Below are positions 26,435 to 36,674 of a stretch of 64,000 nt of DNA, piece by piece. The notes under the pieces were generated by a model. That model was not told the DNA's origin and did no database searches. It saw only the letters and a program-made list of their open reading frames with translations. The stretch comes from Acinetobacter haemolyticus (lineage in GTDB: Bacteria; Pseudomonadota; Gammaproteobacteria; Pseudomonadales; Moraxellaceae), in NCBI RefSeq assembly GCF_900406815.1, contig NZ_OVCN01000001.1:240794-304793 (forward strand), read 5' to 3'. The first letter of the stretch is position 1; the number at the start of each line of letters is the position of its first letter. Made by a program: the position numbers and the translations under genes.

Positions 26435-29074
26435 ATGGCGAATACTCCACGCTCTGCTTCAGAAAGCACAGCAGCTTCAGCATCTGCTGCAAAGAAACGT
26501 GCCTTAGTGATTGTGGAGTCGCCTGCAAAAGCGAAAACAATTAATAAATATTTAGGCTCACAATATGTGGTGAAGTCGTCCGTAGGTCATGTGCGTGATT
26601 TACCGACAGGAGGTGGGGCAAAATCCACCGAAAAGAAGCCTGCAACGCGTGTTAAATTAACCGAAGAACAAAAAGCGGAGAAAGCACAGTCTGCATTAAT
26701 CAATCGTATGGGTGTCGATCCAGAACATGATTGGGTGGCGCACTATGAAGTGCTTCCAGGCAAAGAACATGTCGTTGCCGAACTTAAAAAACTTGCTAAA
26801 GATGCTGATGCAATCTATCTCGCAACGGATTTGGATAGAGAAGGAGAAGCGATTGCTTGGCATTTAAGAGAAGTGATTGGCGGTGATGATAGTCGTTATC
26901 ATCGTGTGGTTTTTAACGAAATTACCAAAAATGCAATTCAAGAAGCATTTAAACAGCCAACTCGTCTTGATTTAAATCGTGTCAATGCCCAGCAAGCTCG
27001 TCGATTCCTTGACCGTGTTGTTGGTTTTATGGTCTCGCCGTTGCTGTGGGAAAAGATTGCCCGTGGTTTATCAGCAGGTCGAGTTCAATCTGTTGCGGTA
27101 AAATTAGTGGTAGAGCGTGAACGCGAAATTCGTGCTTTTATTCCAGAAGAATATTGGCAAGTTTTTGCAGATACGCTGTCTAAAAAAGACGACATTCGTT
27201 TAGAAGCAGTTAGGCAAGCGGGTAAAACGCTTAAACTCAAGAATAAAGCTGAAACAGATGCACTGTTAAGTGTATTAAAAGATGCTGAGTATAAAGTCGC
27301 ATTACGCGAAGATAAACCGACCAAGGTTAATCCAAGCGCGCCATATATCACCTCAACCTTACAACAAGCAGCAAGTACACGTTTAGGTTTCTCGGTAAAG
27401 AAAACCATGATGCTGGCGCAACGTTTGTATGAAGGTGGTTTTATTACCTATATGCGTACCGATTCAACGTTCTTGAGCGATGACGCCGTGAATATGGTAC
27501 GTAATCATATTCAACAAAACTTTGGTGAAAAATATGTGCCTGCTAAGCCAAATCGTTATGGCAACAAAGCAGGTGCACAAGAAGCCCATGAAGCAATCCG
27601 TCCATCTGATGTTGGTTTGACAGGAGACAAGCTTGCAGGGGTCGAACGTGACGCACAGCGTTTATATGATTTAATCTGGCGTCAATTTGTGGCTTGTCAG
27701 ATGACGCCAGCAGAGTATTTATCTTCGACCTTAACGGTTCAGGCGGCTGATGTTGAACTCAAAGCCAAAGGCCGTACGTTAGTATTTGATGGATTTACCA
27801 AAGTTCGTGGTGCAAACAAATCAGACGATGACGTACTACTGCCAGCAGTTAAAGTGGGTGAAGTACTTAAACTAGAAAAGCTTGATCCAAGCCAGCACTT
27901 TACCAAGCCACCTGCACGCTTTACTGAAGCATCACTGGTTAAAGAATTAGAGAAAAAAGGTATTGGTCGTCCATCAACCTATGCTGCGATCATTTCAACC
28001 ATTCAAGATCGTGGTTATGTGAAGCTAGAAAATCGTCGTCTCTTTGCTGAAAAGATGGGTGAGATCGTTACTGATCGTCTTGACGAAAGCTTTAATAACC
28101 TGATGAATTATGCATTTACCGCTGATTTGGAAGGCCAGCTAGACCGTGTTGCAGTAGGTGAGCGGAATTGGAAGGAACTACTAGATACATTCTATGGTGA
28201 CTTTAAAAAGCGTTTGACCAATGCGCAAGGCGAAAACGGTATGCGCCGTAATCAGCCAGTTGAAGTTGCTGATGTTGCTTGCCCTGAATGTTCTCGTCCA
28301 ATGCAAGTTCGTACAGGAACAACGGGTGTATTCTTAGGATGTTCGGGTTATAACTTGCCGCCAAAAGAGCGTTGTAAGGGAACATTGAATTTAACCCCTG
28401 TTGAGTCTTTAGCAGCGCTGTCAGATGATGATGCTGCGGAAACAGCGGATCTCATGTCTAAACATCGTTGTCCGAAATGTGGCACAGCGATGGACAGCTA
28501 TGTGATTGATGGTGGACGTAAGCTTCATGTCTGTGGTAATAACCCGGATTGTGATGGCTATGAGCTGGAAGAAGGTCAATTTAAGATCAAGGGCTATGAT
28601 GGTCCAACCATTCCTTGTGATAAATGTGATGGCGAAATGCAGCTTAAAACAGGGCGTTTTGGTCCTTATTTCGCATGTACAAGTTGTGACAACACTCGTA
28701 AGGTGCTGAAGAGCGGACAACCTGCGCCACCGCGTGTAGATCCGATCAAAATGGAGCATTTACGCTCAACCAAACATGATGACTTCTTCGTGCTACGTGA
28801 TGGTGCTGCAGGTCTATTCTTGGCAGCAAGTAAATTTCCGAAAATTCGTGAGACGCGTGCACCAAAAGTTGCAGAATTACGAAGCGTTGCAGATCAATTG
28901 GATGCTAAATATCAATTCTTATTACAAGCACCAGATGTAGATCCTGAAGGAAATCCGACCGTCGTGAAGTTTAGTCGTAAGAATCAAGTACAATATGTCG
29001 GTTCTGAAACTTTGGAAGGTAAGCAGACCAAGTGGAGTCTGGTGTTCCAAGATGGAAAGTGGGTTGAGGGTTAA
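26435..29074 (+). CDS. topA: TopA, DNA topoisomerase I
   Basis: This type IA topoisomerase relaxes negatively supercoiled DNA. The Toprim domain begins with [19 protein letters not shown] near residue 24 and has the acidic [16 protein letters not shown] motif. The catalytic tyrosine is Tyr339 in [12 protein letters not shown]. Three C-terminal four-cysteine zinc modules follow ([16 protein letters not shown] with [15 protein letters not shown] with CTSC), then a basic tail. The first 20 residues are an Ala/Ser-rich extension. At 879 aa it is near the E. coli length. A terminator follows. Confidence 0.98.
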   Translation: MANTPRSASESTAASASAAKKRALVIVESPAKAKTINKYLGSQYVVKSSVGHVRDLPTGGGAKSTEKKPATRVKLTEEQKAEKAQSALINRMGVDPEHDWVAHYEVLPGKEHVVAELKKLAKDADAIYLATDLDREGEAIAWHLREVIGGDDSRYHRVVFNEITKNAIQEAFKQPTRLDLNRVNAQQARRFLDRVVGFMVSPLLWEKIARGLSAGRVQSVAVKLVVEREREIRAFIPEEYWQVFADTLSKKDDIRLEAVRQAGKTLKLKNKAETDALLSVLKDAEYKVALREDKPTKVNPSAPYITSTLQQAASTRLGFSVKKTMMLAQRLYEGGFITYMRTDSTFLSDDAVNMVRNHIQQNFGEKYVPAKPNRYGNKAGAQEAHEAIRPSDVGLTGDKLAGVERDAQRLYDLIWRQFVACQMTPAEYLSSTLTVQAADVELKAKGRTLVFDGFTKVRGANKSDDDVLLPAVKVGEVLKLEKLDPSQHFTKPPARFTEASLVKELEKKGIGRPSTYAAIISTIQDRGYVKLENRRLFAEKMGEIVTDRLDESFNNLMNYAFTADLEGQLDRVAVGERNWKELLDTFYGDFKKRLTNAQGENGMRRNQPVEVADVACPECSRPMQVRTGTTGVFLGCSGYNLPPKERCKGTLNLTPVESLAALSDDDAAETADLMSKHRCPKCGTAMDSYVIDGGRKLHVCGNNPDCDGYELEEGQFKIKGYDGPTIPCDKCDGEMQLKTGRFGPYFACTSCDNTRKVLKSGQPAPPRVDPIKMEHLRSTKHDDFFVLRDGAAGLFLAASKFPKIRETRAPKVAELRSVADQLDAKYQFLLQAPDVDPEGNPTVVKFSRKNQVQYVGSETLEGKQTKWSLVFQDGKWVEG

Positions 29075-29088
29075 AAGCCGAGATCATC

Positions 29089-29116
29089 AAAATGCTAGCA
29101 ATCGCTAGCATTTTTT
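29089..29116 (+). terminator. terminator after topA
   Basis: AAAATGCTAGC-AATC-GCTAGCATTTTTT is a perfect stem followed by T, 15 bp past the topA stop codon. Confidence 0.9.
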
Positions 29117-29162
29117 ATAGCAAAAATAAAAACAGTTAAGATTTAATTGGGGAGGGAAGGAT

Positions 29163-29921
29163 ATGTGGAAAAATATTCGAGTCGCTTGTTTACTCATAGT
29201 GTTGTTGATAGTAGCGGTTAATGCTTACCGCGATCAAAATCAAGACTGGAATCAGCCAATCATACTTCTTTTTCATCCGATTAATGCGGATGGGATGGTC
29301 ACTACGCAGCAATATATTGAACAATTGCAGATGCATGATTTTGCTGAGGTGAAGGAGTATTTGGAACGAAATAGTCAAAATTATCGGGGGCAAAGTAGTT
29401 ATTTTATCCTTCAGATCGGTCGTCAATTGAGTCAAAAGCCACCTCAAATGCCAGCACAACCAAGCCTTCTCAATAATATTTTATGGAGTTTGAAATTTCG
29501 TTTTTATGCATGGAAACAGCATCAAACCATTGATGGCTCACCCGCTTTAACGTTGTATTTAAATTTTCACGATCCTAAACAATACAATGAATTGAAATAT
29601 TCAACTGCATTAGAACGGGGACGGATTGGTTCGGTAAACTTATTTGCCTCGGATAGACAAGTCGCACAAAATAACGTGGTCATTATGCACGAATTACTTC
29701 ATGGATTTGGCGCAACTGATAAATACAATCTAGCGACTGGAGAGCCACTTTTCCCAATCGGGTATGCCCAACCAGAGCAACAGCCATTGTATCCACAAAT
29801 ACAAGCCGAAATTATGGGCGGTCGAATCCCGCTGTCACAACATAAAAGTAAAATGCCTAATGGCTTGGAGCAAACGATCATCAGTGCGCTTACTGCACAA
29901 GAAATTGGTTGGACCAAATAA
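29163..29921 (+). CDS. putative secreted or membrane-anchored zinc metallopeptidase
   Basis: This 252-aa protein has an N-terminal hydrophobic segment (residues 6-20), either a signal peptide or an anchor. A zinc-peptidase motif HExxHxxGxxD is present as HELLHGFGATD at residues 176-186. A downstream Met in AEIMGGRIP could be the Met-turn. This is the metzincin pattern, with Asp rather than His as third ligand as in snapalysins. The rest does not resemble a family I know. A strong GGGAGGGAAGG precedes the ATG. Peptidase activity is inferred from the motif only. Confidence 0.65.
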   Translation: MWKNIRVACLLIVLLIVAVNAYRDQNQDWNQPIILLFHPINADGMVTTQQYIEQLQMHDFAEVKEYLERNSQNYRGQSSYFILQIGRQLSQKPPQMPAQPSLLNNILWSLKFRFYAWKQHQTIDGSPALTLYLNFHDPKQYNELKYSTALERGRIGSVNLFASDRQVAQNNVVIMHELLHGFGATDKYNLATGEPLFPIGYAQPEQQPLYPQIQAEIMGGRIPLSQHKSKMPNGLEQTIISALTAQEIGWTK

Positions 29922-29925
29922 ATTG

Positions 29926-29947
29926 TGGATAAGTTCCGACTTATCCA
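29926..29947. terminator. hairpin after the putative peptidase gene
   Basis: TGGATAAGT-TCCG-ACTTATCCA forms a 9-bp stem a few bases past the stop codon. The following TACGTTTTGC is a weak T tract. The left arm overlaps a perfect DnaA-box nonamer (TGTGGATAA, 29924-29932), probably by chance. Confidence 0.5.
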
Positions 29948-30105
29948 TACGTTTTGCGTCATCTTTACCTAAAGAAAAATGATGCAATAAAAGCCCGCTT
30001 TTTTCTGACATTCCGTCATTAATTATCAACATGCCTTATACAGAGTTTGATGAAAAACTTGCTCAATATAAAGATATAACATTGATGATAAAAGAGTAAA
30101 TAAAT

Positions 30106-30675
30106 ATGAAAACAGTGGGTAATGATTTGGTCCGTAATCAGCTGCACGCTGATCGTAAATGGTATTTATTGTTGGGTGTTTTACTGGTTGTTTTTGGCTT
30201 AATTCTTTTAGCTGCTTTACCTTTTGCAACTCTTTCTGCTGTACTTTTATTCGGTATCTTGATGATGTTGAGCGGTGTCATGCATTTGGGTGCTGCATTT
30301 ATAGCATTTAAGGGTGGAACCCGATGGTTATGGGCATTATTTGGCATATTGTATTTAATCGCGGGTTATTTTGCTTTTACGACGCCCGTCATTACAGCGG
30401 TTGTGTTAACAAGTTTGTTGGCGATTGCTTTAATTATTGCTGGGATGATTCGTTTAATTAATGCATTTATCCTCAAACCGCTTTCAGGTTGGGGGTGGAT
30501 CTTATTTTCTGGTTTGTTAACGTTATTGACTGGTATTTTGATTTTATCCTTGCCAGGATCACCTTTTTGGGTATTAGGTATGTTTCTTGCGATTGATATC
30601 CTATTCCAAGGAATTAATTATCTCACTTTTGCAAATGCGATTAAACAATTACCACATAGTTCAACTACTGTTTAA
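30106..30675 (+). CDS. HdeD family membrane protein
   Basis: This 189-aa inner-membrane protein has six hydrophobic helices in three DUF308 repeats (for example LLLGVLLVVFGLILLAALP, WLWALFGILYLIAGYFAF and GWILFSGLLTLLTGILIL). This is the HdeD plan; HdeD contributes to acid resistance in E. coli, but the function here is not shown by sequence. It is a single gene. Confidence 0.85.
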   Translation: MKTVGNDLVRNQLHADRKWYLLLGVLLVVFGLILLAALPFATLSAVLLFGILMMLSGVMHLGAAFIAFKGGTRWLWALFGILYLIAGYFAFTTPVITAVVLTSLLAIALIIAGMIRLINAFILKPLSGWGWILFSGLLTLLTGILILSLPGSPFWVLGMFLAIDILFQGINYLTFANAIKQLPHSSTTV

Positions 30676-30791
30676 TCTCAGTGATCATTCTCAAATTAGG
30701 AGCATGCGCTTTGCTTTTTTGTTATGCCGTAACAAGGATTGAAGCATTTTAGTCTGCTAAAATAGTGATTCATTTTTAATTGACCATTTTT

Positions 30792-32771
30792 ATGACGCTT
30801 GCCAAGCTAATTGATGAATTAAATCCGCAACAGCAACATGCTGCAACAACAGTTGCCCAAAATTGTTTGGTCTTGGCTGGCGCAGGTTGTGGCAAGACTA
30901 AAACTATCGTGGCAAGAGCAGCGTATCTAATTGATCAAGGTTTACCTGCCCAACAGATTCAGATTCTTACCTTTACGCGTCGTGCTGCAAGTGAAATTGT
31001 GACGCGTGTTGAACAACATATGGGGGCACAAGCCAAAGGCTTACGGGCTTCGACATTCCATACTTTTTGTATGTATTTGTTGCGCCGTAATCCGCGCGCA
31101 TTTGGTTTAACGCAATTTAGTATTATTGATCGCGATGATCAATTGCTGATGTTTCGCTTATTGCGTGGTAAAGATAAAGGGAATGTGTTACCCAAAGCGG
31201 CTGAACTATGTGATTTGTACTCATATGCACGAAATACGAAAACCAAATTGTCTGATGCTTTGCTCGAGCAGTTACCACAAGCCGTCGAATATAAATCACA
31301 AATTACTGAACTCATGAAAGCCTATGAGCAACGTAAACAAGAGCGAAATTTTCTCGATTATGATGATATTTTGGCGATTGTGGCGGTCCATTTGCAGCAC
31401 TCGCCTGAATTGGTGAAGTGGGTAACAGGTTTCTGCTCAGCACTCTTGGTCGATGAGATGCAAGACACCAACCCTTTGCAATGGGCTTTATTAGAGCCTT
31501 TAGTAGGTAAAGTAAAATTATTTTGTGTAGGGGATGATGCACAATCTATTTATGGTTTTCGTGGTGCGGACTTTGAAAATATTCATCACTTTAAAGAGCG
31601 TGTGCCTGATGCTGAAGTGCTGACTTTGCAAATGAATTATCGTTCGACGCAAGGTATTTTAGATTTATCTAATTGGTTACTTGATCAAAGTCAGATCGAA
31701 TACGATAAACATTTGAAAGCTTATCGGGGGCAAGGCTTAAAACCACAACTTCATATTTTGAGTAATGAATTTGAAGAGGCAAACTGGATTATTCAAGATT
31801 TAAATCAACGTCATCTACAAGGCGCTGCATGGGCAGAACATATGGTTTTATTGCGCTCAGGATTTAGCGGGCGTTATTTAGAAGGGGCATTGATTGCGGC
31901 GAATATTCCTTATCGTTTTATTGGTGGGGTTAAACTACTTGAATCTGCACACGTTAAAGATGTGCTGAGCCTGCTTCGGGTCAGTGTCAATCCGCAGGAT
32001 GATTTGGCTTGGATGCGCTTTTTGACTTTATGGGATGGGGTTGGGGATGTGGGAGCGAGTAAATTAGCCCAAGAGTTGATTCAGTTTCCTGATATTGAGT
32101 CTCGCTGTCAGCGTTTAGAACGCCATGGAAAAGTTCCACAACAAGCGATTTTGATCTTGATGCAATTGGATGTGTTACAGCAACATGTCGAAGCATGTAT
32201 TGGTTTGGCGCTTGATGCGCTCAATGAACAATTGGAGAATAACTACAAAACTAAAGATTGGTCACGTCGTGTCAAAGATTTTGATTTAGTGAAGCAATTA
32301 GCACGCAAACATAGCTCTCTCGGGGAGTTTTTAGAAGAGTATGTACTTGATCCAATTTCGGTTTCGGAAATAGATAAGACACCCGATCAAGATCTGGTGA
32401 CACTGATTACAATCCACTCGGCGAAAGGAACTGAGCAAAAAGTCTGTTACGTTCCACATGTGTCGCCTAATCAATATCCACATGCCAGAGCACAAGGTGA
32501 TTTTGACGATGTTGAAGAAGAACGACGTGTATTGTATGTGGCCTTGACGCGTGCGGAAAATGAATTGATTTTGACCAAACAGAATCTAAATCTGTGGTCA
32601 CAGGATCAATATGATGAGTTAGGGCGAAAGATAGAAAGCTACTTTCTAAATGATTTACCTCAACATTTAGTGGATGTGCAGATTCATCGTCAAGTTCCAT
32701 CTTCATTTAATAAAACTAATTGGCAGCGTAACTCAGCAATAAGTTTAGGTTTTGGTATTGATCTCGATTAA
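30792..32771 (+). CDS. UvrD/Rep-type superfamily 1 helicase
   Basis: This 659-aa protein has the SF1A helicase motifs in order. Q motif: LNPQQQHAATT. Walker A: VLAGAGCGKTKTIVARAAYL near residue 30. Ia: ILTFTRRAASEI. II: LLVDEMQDTNPLQ. III: FCVGDDAQSIYGFRGAD. IV: LQMNYRST. V: TIHSAKGTEQKVCYVPHV. VI: RVLYVALTRAENELIL. It translocates 3' to 5' by family rule. It is shorter at the C-terminus than UvrD. The ATG at 30792 is preferred over an in-frame TTG at 30780. The specific pathway is not evident. Confidence 0.92.
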   Translation: MTLAKLIDELNPQQQHAATTVAQNCLVLAGAGCGKTKTIVARAAYLIDQGLPAQQIQILTFTRRAASEIVTRVEQHMGAQAKGLRASTFHTFCMYLLRRNPRAFGLTQFSIIDRDDQLLMFRLLRGKDKGNVLPKAAELCDLYSYARNTKTKLSDALLEQLPQAVEYKSQITELMKAYEQRKQERNFLDYDDILAIVAVHLQHSPELVKWVTGFCSALLVDEMQDTNPLQWALLEPLVGKVKLFCVGDDAQSIYGFRGADFENIHHFKERVPDAEVLTLQMNYRSTQGILDLSNWLLDQSQIEYDKHLKAYRGQGLKPQLHILSNEFEEANWIIQDLNQRHLQGAAWAEHMVLLRSGFSGRYLEGALIAANIPYRFIGGVKLLESAHVKDVLSLLRVSVNPQDDLAWMRFLTLWDGVGDVGASKLAQELIQFPDIESRCQRLERHGKVPQQAILILMQLDVLQQHVEACIGLALDALNEQLENNYKTKDWSRRVKDFDLVKQLARKHSSLGEFLEEYVLDPISVSEIDKTPDQDLVTLITIHSAKGTEQKVCYVPHVSPNQYPHARAQGDFDDVEEERRVLYVALTRAENELILTKQNLNLWSQDQYDELGRKIESYFLNDLPQHLVDVQIHRQVPSSFNKTNWQRNSAISLGFGIDLD

Positions 32772-32834
32772 ACTAGAGTCATTCATTTCTTTTGATTCAT
32801 TGAATTAACGATGAATCGTCTTTTAGGTTTTAGC

Positions 32835-33080
32835 ATGAAAATTTTAGTACGTAATTTAGATCGTTCTGTCACGGATGTAGAACTCCTTGATTTATTCAAA
32901 GCTTATGGAAAAGTTGAGTCTTGTGTCGTTGTCAAAGATGCTGAAACTGGAAAATCAAAAGGTTTTGGTTTTGTGGAAATGCCAAATCCACGTGAAGCAA
33001 TCAAAGCGATTAAAGGGTTGAATACTTTACGCTTGAAAGGCGTTGGTATTCGCGTTAAAGCAGCGGATGATCAAGCTTAA
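32835..33080 (+). CDS. RNA-binding protein with one RRM
   Basis: This 81-aa protein is almost exactly one RNA recognition motif. RNP2 is ILVRNL near the N-terminus and RNP1 is KGFGFVEM, with the usual beta-alpha-beta spacing and a final VGIRVKAA strand. Such single-RRM proteins bind single-stranded RNA; targets here are unknown. An ATG at 32811 would add eight residues. The 32835 start puts the first strand at the N-terminus and has a TAGG-like site before it. Confidence 0.88.
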   Translation: MKILVRNLDRSVTDVELLDLFKAYGKVESCVVVKDAETGKSKGFGFVEMPNPREAIKAIKGLNTLRLKGVGIRVKAADDQA

Positions 33081-33198
33081 ACTGTGTGCAAGGAATCACC
33101 TCGTCGCATTTATTTGATGTAATCTTGGCTATTTGTTTCTCACTTATTTCGTTTTACAATCGGTCATGCTTTAAATTATTTGAAATAGGGATTTATCT

Positions 33199-33702
33199 AT
33201 GTCTCGTGTTGCGCGTTACCATGCTGATCGCACCAATCAAAAACTGTATTTTGCTCGACTCGCATGTCAACAAGCAGAACAAACCGAGCATATTCAACAA
33301 GTGCAAGCGTATCGTGAAGCTGCCGTATTTCACTTACACGGTGCGATTTTAGCATTTTTACAAGAATTGGTACGTTATTATCGTCTCAATGATTTACAAC
33401 CCACCTTCAAATCGATTGAAGAGCATATGGCGGATAAGGGGCAAGTCTCACCTGAAGTTGTTGTTTTACAACAATTAGCAAAGGATGGTTTTATTGCTGA
33501 GTTAAAGCGAGCTTACCGTATGTGCCAATATGCACCTGAGCCGACTGCACCTGAACCTGAAAATGAGACCTCATCAAATCTAATTATTAAAGTCACGCAA
33601 AGCCCTCAAGCATGGTTGCCTGACGTAAAAATCTTACGTGAATGGCATCGTGAACTTAGTCATTTAATTGATGGTTTTCGTAATGAAATGGTTGAGTTTT
33701 AA
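33199..33702 (+). CDS. conserved protein of unknown function, DUF6586-like
   Basis: This 167-aa protein begins MSRVARYHADRTNQKLYFARLACQ and contains a helical AYREAAVFHLHGAILAFLQEL region, then a flexible Pro/Glu linker, then a C-terminal helix with WHRELSHLIDGFRNEMVEF. I associate this start and end with a family found in pseudomonads and Acinetobacter (DUF6586), from memory. It looks cytoplasmic and mostly helical. No function can be given. The next gene on the same strand starts 113 bp later. Confidence 0.75.
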   Translation: MSRVARYHADRTNQKLYFARLACQQAEQTEHIQQVQAYREAAVFHLHGAILAFLQELVRYYRLNDLQPTFKSIEEHMADKGQVSPEVVVLQQLAKDGFIAELKRAYRMCQYAPEPTAPEPENETSSNLIIKVTQSPQAWLPDVKILREWHRELSHLIDGFRNEMVEF

Positions 33703-33815
33703 GTCCTAGCAGTGAGATACTTGAAATCTATGCACATCGTACTTATATAAATAAGACGTGAGATAGGAAAGCACAGATGTGTTTTGCCACCATGGTTGAA
33801 GCATGGAGAACTTAT

Positions 33816-34094
33816 ATGTCAATGCAGCAGTTAAAAGAATTATTTGGTAATCAAGAAGCCGTTCTCGAATTAGTTCAACTCGAAGGTGGTGTACTTGCTT
33901 TGCGTAATGCGGGTTCTGAGAGTGAACCTTTAGTAAAAATTCAATTTAGCGAAGAAGTGAAACAAATTCTCGGTGATCAAACGCCTACCGTCGCACAACA
34001 TATGATACAAGCGGCGCTATTTGGTCTGTTGGAAAAACAGATGAATCAATGGCAAGCTGAAGTAATGGATGAACAACCACAGCATTTCAGCTAA
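33816..34094 (+). CDS. small conserved protein of unknown function
   Basis: With the start at 33816 (MSMQQLKELFGNQEAVLELV) this is a 92-aa acidic cytoplasmic protein. GGAG lies eight bases before that ATG. The ATG at 33777 would add 13 residues of unlikely sequence. No motif is recognised. The middle reads EPLVKIQFSEEVKQILG and the C-terminus is helical. A strong terminator follows. Confidence 0.7.
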   Translation: MSMQQLKELFGNQEAVLELVQLEGGVLALRNAGSESEPLVKIQFSEEVKQILGDQTPTVAQHMIQAALFGLLEKQMNQWQAEVMDEQPQHFS

Positions 34095-34098
34095 TTAA

Positions 34099-34134
34099 AG
34101 CAAAAGCGTACTTCAAGTACGCTTTTGCTGTTTT
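34099..34134. terminator. terminator shared with the Kef-type gene
   Basis: AGCAAAAGCGTACT-TCA-AGTACGCTTTTGCT is a perfect 14-bp stem between convergent genes, with a short TGTTTT tail on the plus strand. Confidence 0.8.
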
Positions 34135-34139
34135 AAGGG

Positions 34140-35855
34140 TTAGTGTCCAATAGGATGATGGGCAAGTTCGATTTGATTGAGAATATGATGGCTCATATTC
34201 TTAGCCATTTCTTCTTTGGCATAAAATACTTCGCCGATATTTTCTTCTCGAATCACGGCAGCTTCCTCTTTGCTCTCTGCACAGATGAGCACTTGAATCT
34301 TCGGATTAAGCTTTTTAGAAATATCAACGATACGATGAATATCTAAAATATCCATCGGTGAGATCACCAATAAACGAGCATGGTGGATATGTGCTTGAAT
34401 CAAAACATTTGGCTCGGTTGCTTCACCGCTAACCGCAGCAACGCCCTCAGCCCTTAGCTTTTCTACAATTTCTCGGTTTTCTTCTGCAATCACAACCTTG
34501 ATGTCTTGTGCGATTAGATTTTCAGTAATACGGCGACCAACACCACCATAGCCGATAATCACGACCTGATCACGTAAATACTCTTGATCTACTTCATCTG
34601 GAAGCATGGCAAGAGGATCACCGCTGCGCTCTAACATGCGTGCTAAATGCGAACGCTGACGAATCCAACGTTGCGTCGGTTCGATCGCAGAAAACACAAA
34701 AGAGTTTAATGTAATCGAGAACAATGCTCCCGCTAGAATAAGATTTTGTGCTTCTAACGTGAGTAATCCTAGAGCCACCCCCATGGTGGCTAAAATAAAT
34801 GAAAATTCGCCAATTTGGGCAAGACTGGCACCGACGGTTAACGCAGTATTGAGGGGATAGCGGAAAAACAAAACCAGAGCAATCGCTGCAAGCGTTTTAC
34901 CAATCATAATGATCGCAACAATTGCGAGAATATGATGAGGTTCTTTAAGTAAGATGCTTGGGTCGAATAACATGCCGACCGAAACGAAGAATAAAATGGC
35001 AAAGATTTCACGGAGAGGAAGCGTTTCCTCTTCAGCACGATGGCTAAAGTCAGACTCTTTGACCACCATACCCGCAAAGAAAGCACCCAGTGCCATTGAG
35101 ACGCCAAATACCGCGTATGAGCCATATGCAATCGAAACTGCGGCAGCCACAACCGTTAGGGTAAATAACTCACGTGAGCCAAGACGAGCAACGAATTGCA
35201 TGATCATTGGTACAACGCGCTTACCAACGATCAACATAAAGGCAATAAAGCCTGTTACTTTTAAAAGCGTCAAGCCAATCGTGACCCAAATACTTTGTTC
35301 AGGATCTGTACCATGCAGTGCTTGCCCACCAAGTAATACAGCAATAGCTGGTAGAAGTACCAAGGCTAAAACCATAACCAGATCTTCGACCAATAGCCAA
35401 CCCACGGCAATTTTACCGTTGACCGAGTCGAGTAACCCTCGATCTCCTAAGGCTTTAAGTAGAACGACGGTACTTGCACAGGATAAACTGAGGCCAAAAA
35501 TGAGTGCAGCCCCAAAGTCCCAACCCCAGTACATGGAAACACCCATACCAAGTAGGGTGGCTACAGTGATCTGTAAGATAGCACCAGGTAAGGCAATGCG
35601 GCGAACTTGTAATAAATCATTGATTGAAAAATGCATTCCCACGCCGAACATGAGAAACATCACCCCGAGTTCGGCGAGTTGATTTGCGAGTTTCATATCG
35701 CCAACAAAGCCAGGGGTGTTCGGGCTAATAATAATCCCGGCAATAAGATAACCAATTAAAGGAGGTAAGCGTAAACGTGCTGCGATAAAGCCAAAAACCA
35801 GCGCCAAACCAAAACCAGCAGCAAGTAATATAATTAAACCAACGTCATGTGGCAT
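34140..35855 (-). CDS. Kef/YbaL-type cation:proton antiporter
   Basis: This 571-aa monovalent cation:proton antiporter-2 (CPA2) protein has about 12 N-terminal membrane helices (residues 5-385). A C-terminal TrkA-N NAD-binding domain follows, with VVIIGYGGVGRRITENLIAQDIKVVIAEE near residues 415-445. This is the YbaL/RosB/KefB plan without a TrkA-C domain. It probably exports potassium or another cation under stress. No ancillary KefF/KefG gene is adjacent. Confidence 0.9.
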   Translation of the reverse strand: MPHDVGLIILLAAGFGLALVFGFIAARLRLPPLIGYLIAGIIISPNTPGFVGDMKLANQLAELGVMFLMFGVGMHFSINDLLQVRRIALPGAILQITVATLLGMGVSMYWGWDFGAALIFGLSLSCASTVVLLKALGDRGLLDSVNGKIAVGWLLVEDLVMVLALVLLPAIAVLLGGQALHGTDPEQSIWVTIGLTLLKVTGFIAFMLIVGKRVVPMIMQFVARLGSRELFTLTVVAAAVSIAYGSYAVFGVSMALGAFFAGMVVKESDFSHRAEEETLPLREIFAILFFVSVGMLFDPSILLKEPHHILAIVAIIMIGKTLAAIALVLFFRYPLNTALTVGASLAQIGEFSFILATMGVALGLLTLEAQNLILAGALFSITLNSFVFSAIEPTQRWIRQRSHLARMLERSGDPLAMLPDEVDQEYLRDQVVIIGYGGVGRRITENLIAQDIKVVIAEENREIVEKLRAEGVAAVSGEATEPNVLIQAHIHHARLLVISPMDILDIHRIVDISKKLNPKIQVLICAESKEEAAVIREENIGEVFYAKEEMAKNMSHHILNQIELAHHPIGH

Positions 35856-36055
35856 TGTTGCTCCTTAATCATTGCGGTTAAGGTATAAATAAATGAGCAT
35901 AAAACATGCCAAGAAAATTCTGAATAAATTGTAACAAGTAAAATCGGATTTGTTGATGTTGATTTCTTTAATTATCAAAAATAATTATGTAAATCTTCGC
36001 TCACTTTGGGCAGTATTCAAAGTCTCATAATAATAAAAACAGAGATACTCAGGCA

Positions 36056-36092
36056 AAAAAAAACGACTTCAATAGAAGTCGTCTTTTTTTAA
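36056..36092. terminator. terminator after rpmG
   Basis: ACGACTTC-AATA-GAAGTCGT has an A run and a T run on its two sides, 10 bp past the rpmG stop codon. Confidence 0.9.
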
Positions 36093-36101
36093 GAACTAAA
36101 A

Positions 36102-36257
36102 TTATTTAATTTTAGCTTCTTTGAAGATTACGTGTTGACGGATTTTTGGATCAAATTTTTTGATTTCCATTTTTTCCGGCATAGTACGTTTGTTTTTAGT
36201 AGTGGTATAGAAATAACCTGTACCAGCTGTAGAAACGAGGCGAATCTTATCACGCAT
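36102..36257 (-). CDS. rpmG: RpmG, 50S ribosomal protein L33
   Basis: Reading the minus strand from 36257 gives a 51-aa basic protein starting [20 protein letters not shown] and ending FKEAKIK. It contains the L33 hallmarks [12 protein letters not shown] and KKFDP. This is the cysteine-free form that does not bind zinc. It starts 12 bp after rpmB, the usual rpmBG pair. It has a good GGAG ribosome site. Confidence 0.97.
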   Translation of the reverse strand: MRDKIRLVSTAGTGYFYTTTKNKRTMPEKMEIKKFDPKIRQHVIFKEAKIK

Positions 36258-36269
36258 TGTTCAGACTCC

Positions 36270-36506
36270 TTAGATCTTTTGACCTTGAGCACGGAGATCA
36301 GCAACAACTTTCTCGATACCCAATTTATCAATAATACGCATACCTTTAGTGGTTAAACGAAGACGTACAAAACGCTTTTCGCTTTCTAACCAAAAACGGT
36401 GGTGGTGCAGGTTCGGCTCGAACCGGCGTTTGGTTTTGTTGTTTGCGTGCGATACGTTGTTACCAACGATAGGACGCTTGCCGGTAACTTGGCAAACCTT
36501 AGACAT
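36270..36506 (-). CDS. rpmB: RpmB, 50S ribosomal protein L28
   Basis: L28 is a 78-aa basic protein of the large subunit. From the chosen start it begins [29 protein letters not shown], and [10 protein letters not shown] and [18 protein letters not shown] follow. The frame is open for 14 more codons upstream, but these are unlike the family and the 36506 ATG has a GGAG site at the right distance. It is co-transcribed with rpmG. Confidence 0.98.
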   Translation of the reverse strand: MSKVCQVTGKRPIVGNNVSHANNKTKRRFEPNLHHHRFWLESEKRFVRLRLTTKGMRIIDKLGIEKVVADLRAQGQKI

Positions 36507-36674
36507 GGTGAACTCCATTGCTAGTTTATACAGCACAATTTCGTGCAACTAGCCATTCAAGTAAACGGATGAAATCATTCAAGGGGCGTTTTATACCAAA
36601 AATACGATTAAAAGACAAGCGAATTTGGTAAAAACACAGCATGATCTAGTGTGATAGATCATGCCTTGATCATC

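Noticed and set aside
30031..30099. 22-codon frame starting MPYTEFDEKL just before the HdeD-like gene
   Set aside because: It has no ribosome site and is too short to separate from chance. It was not listed as a gene, though a leader peptide cannot be excluded.
34954..35682. 242-codon plus-strand frame opposite the Kef-type gene
   Set aside because: Its Thr/Ser/Pro-rich composition is typical of antisense to a membrane protein. The Kef-type frame has clear transport and TrkA-N motifs.
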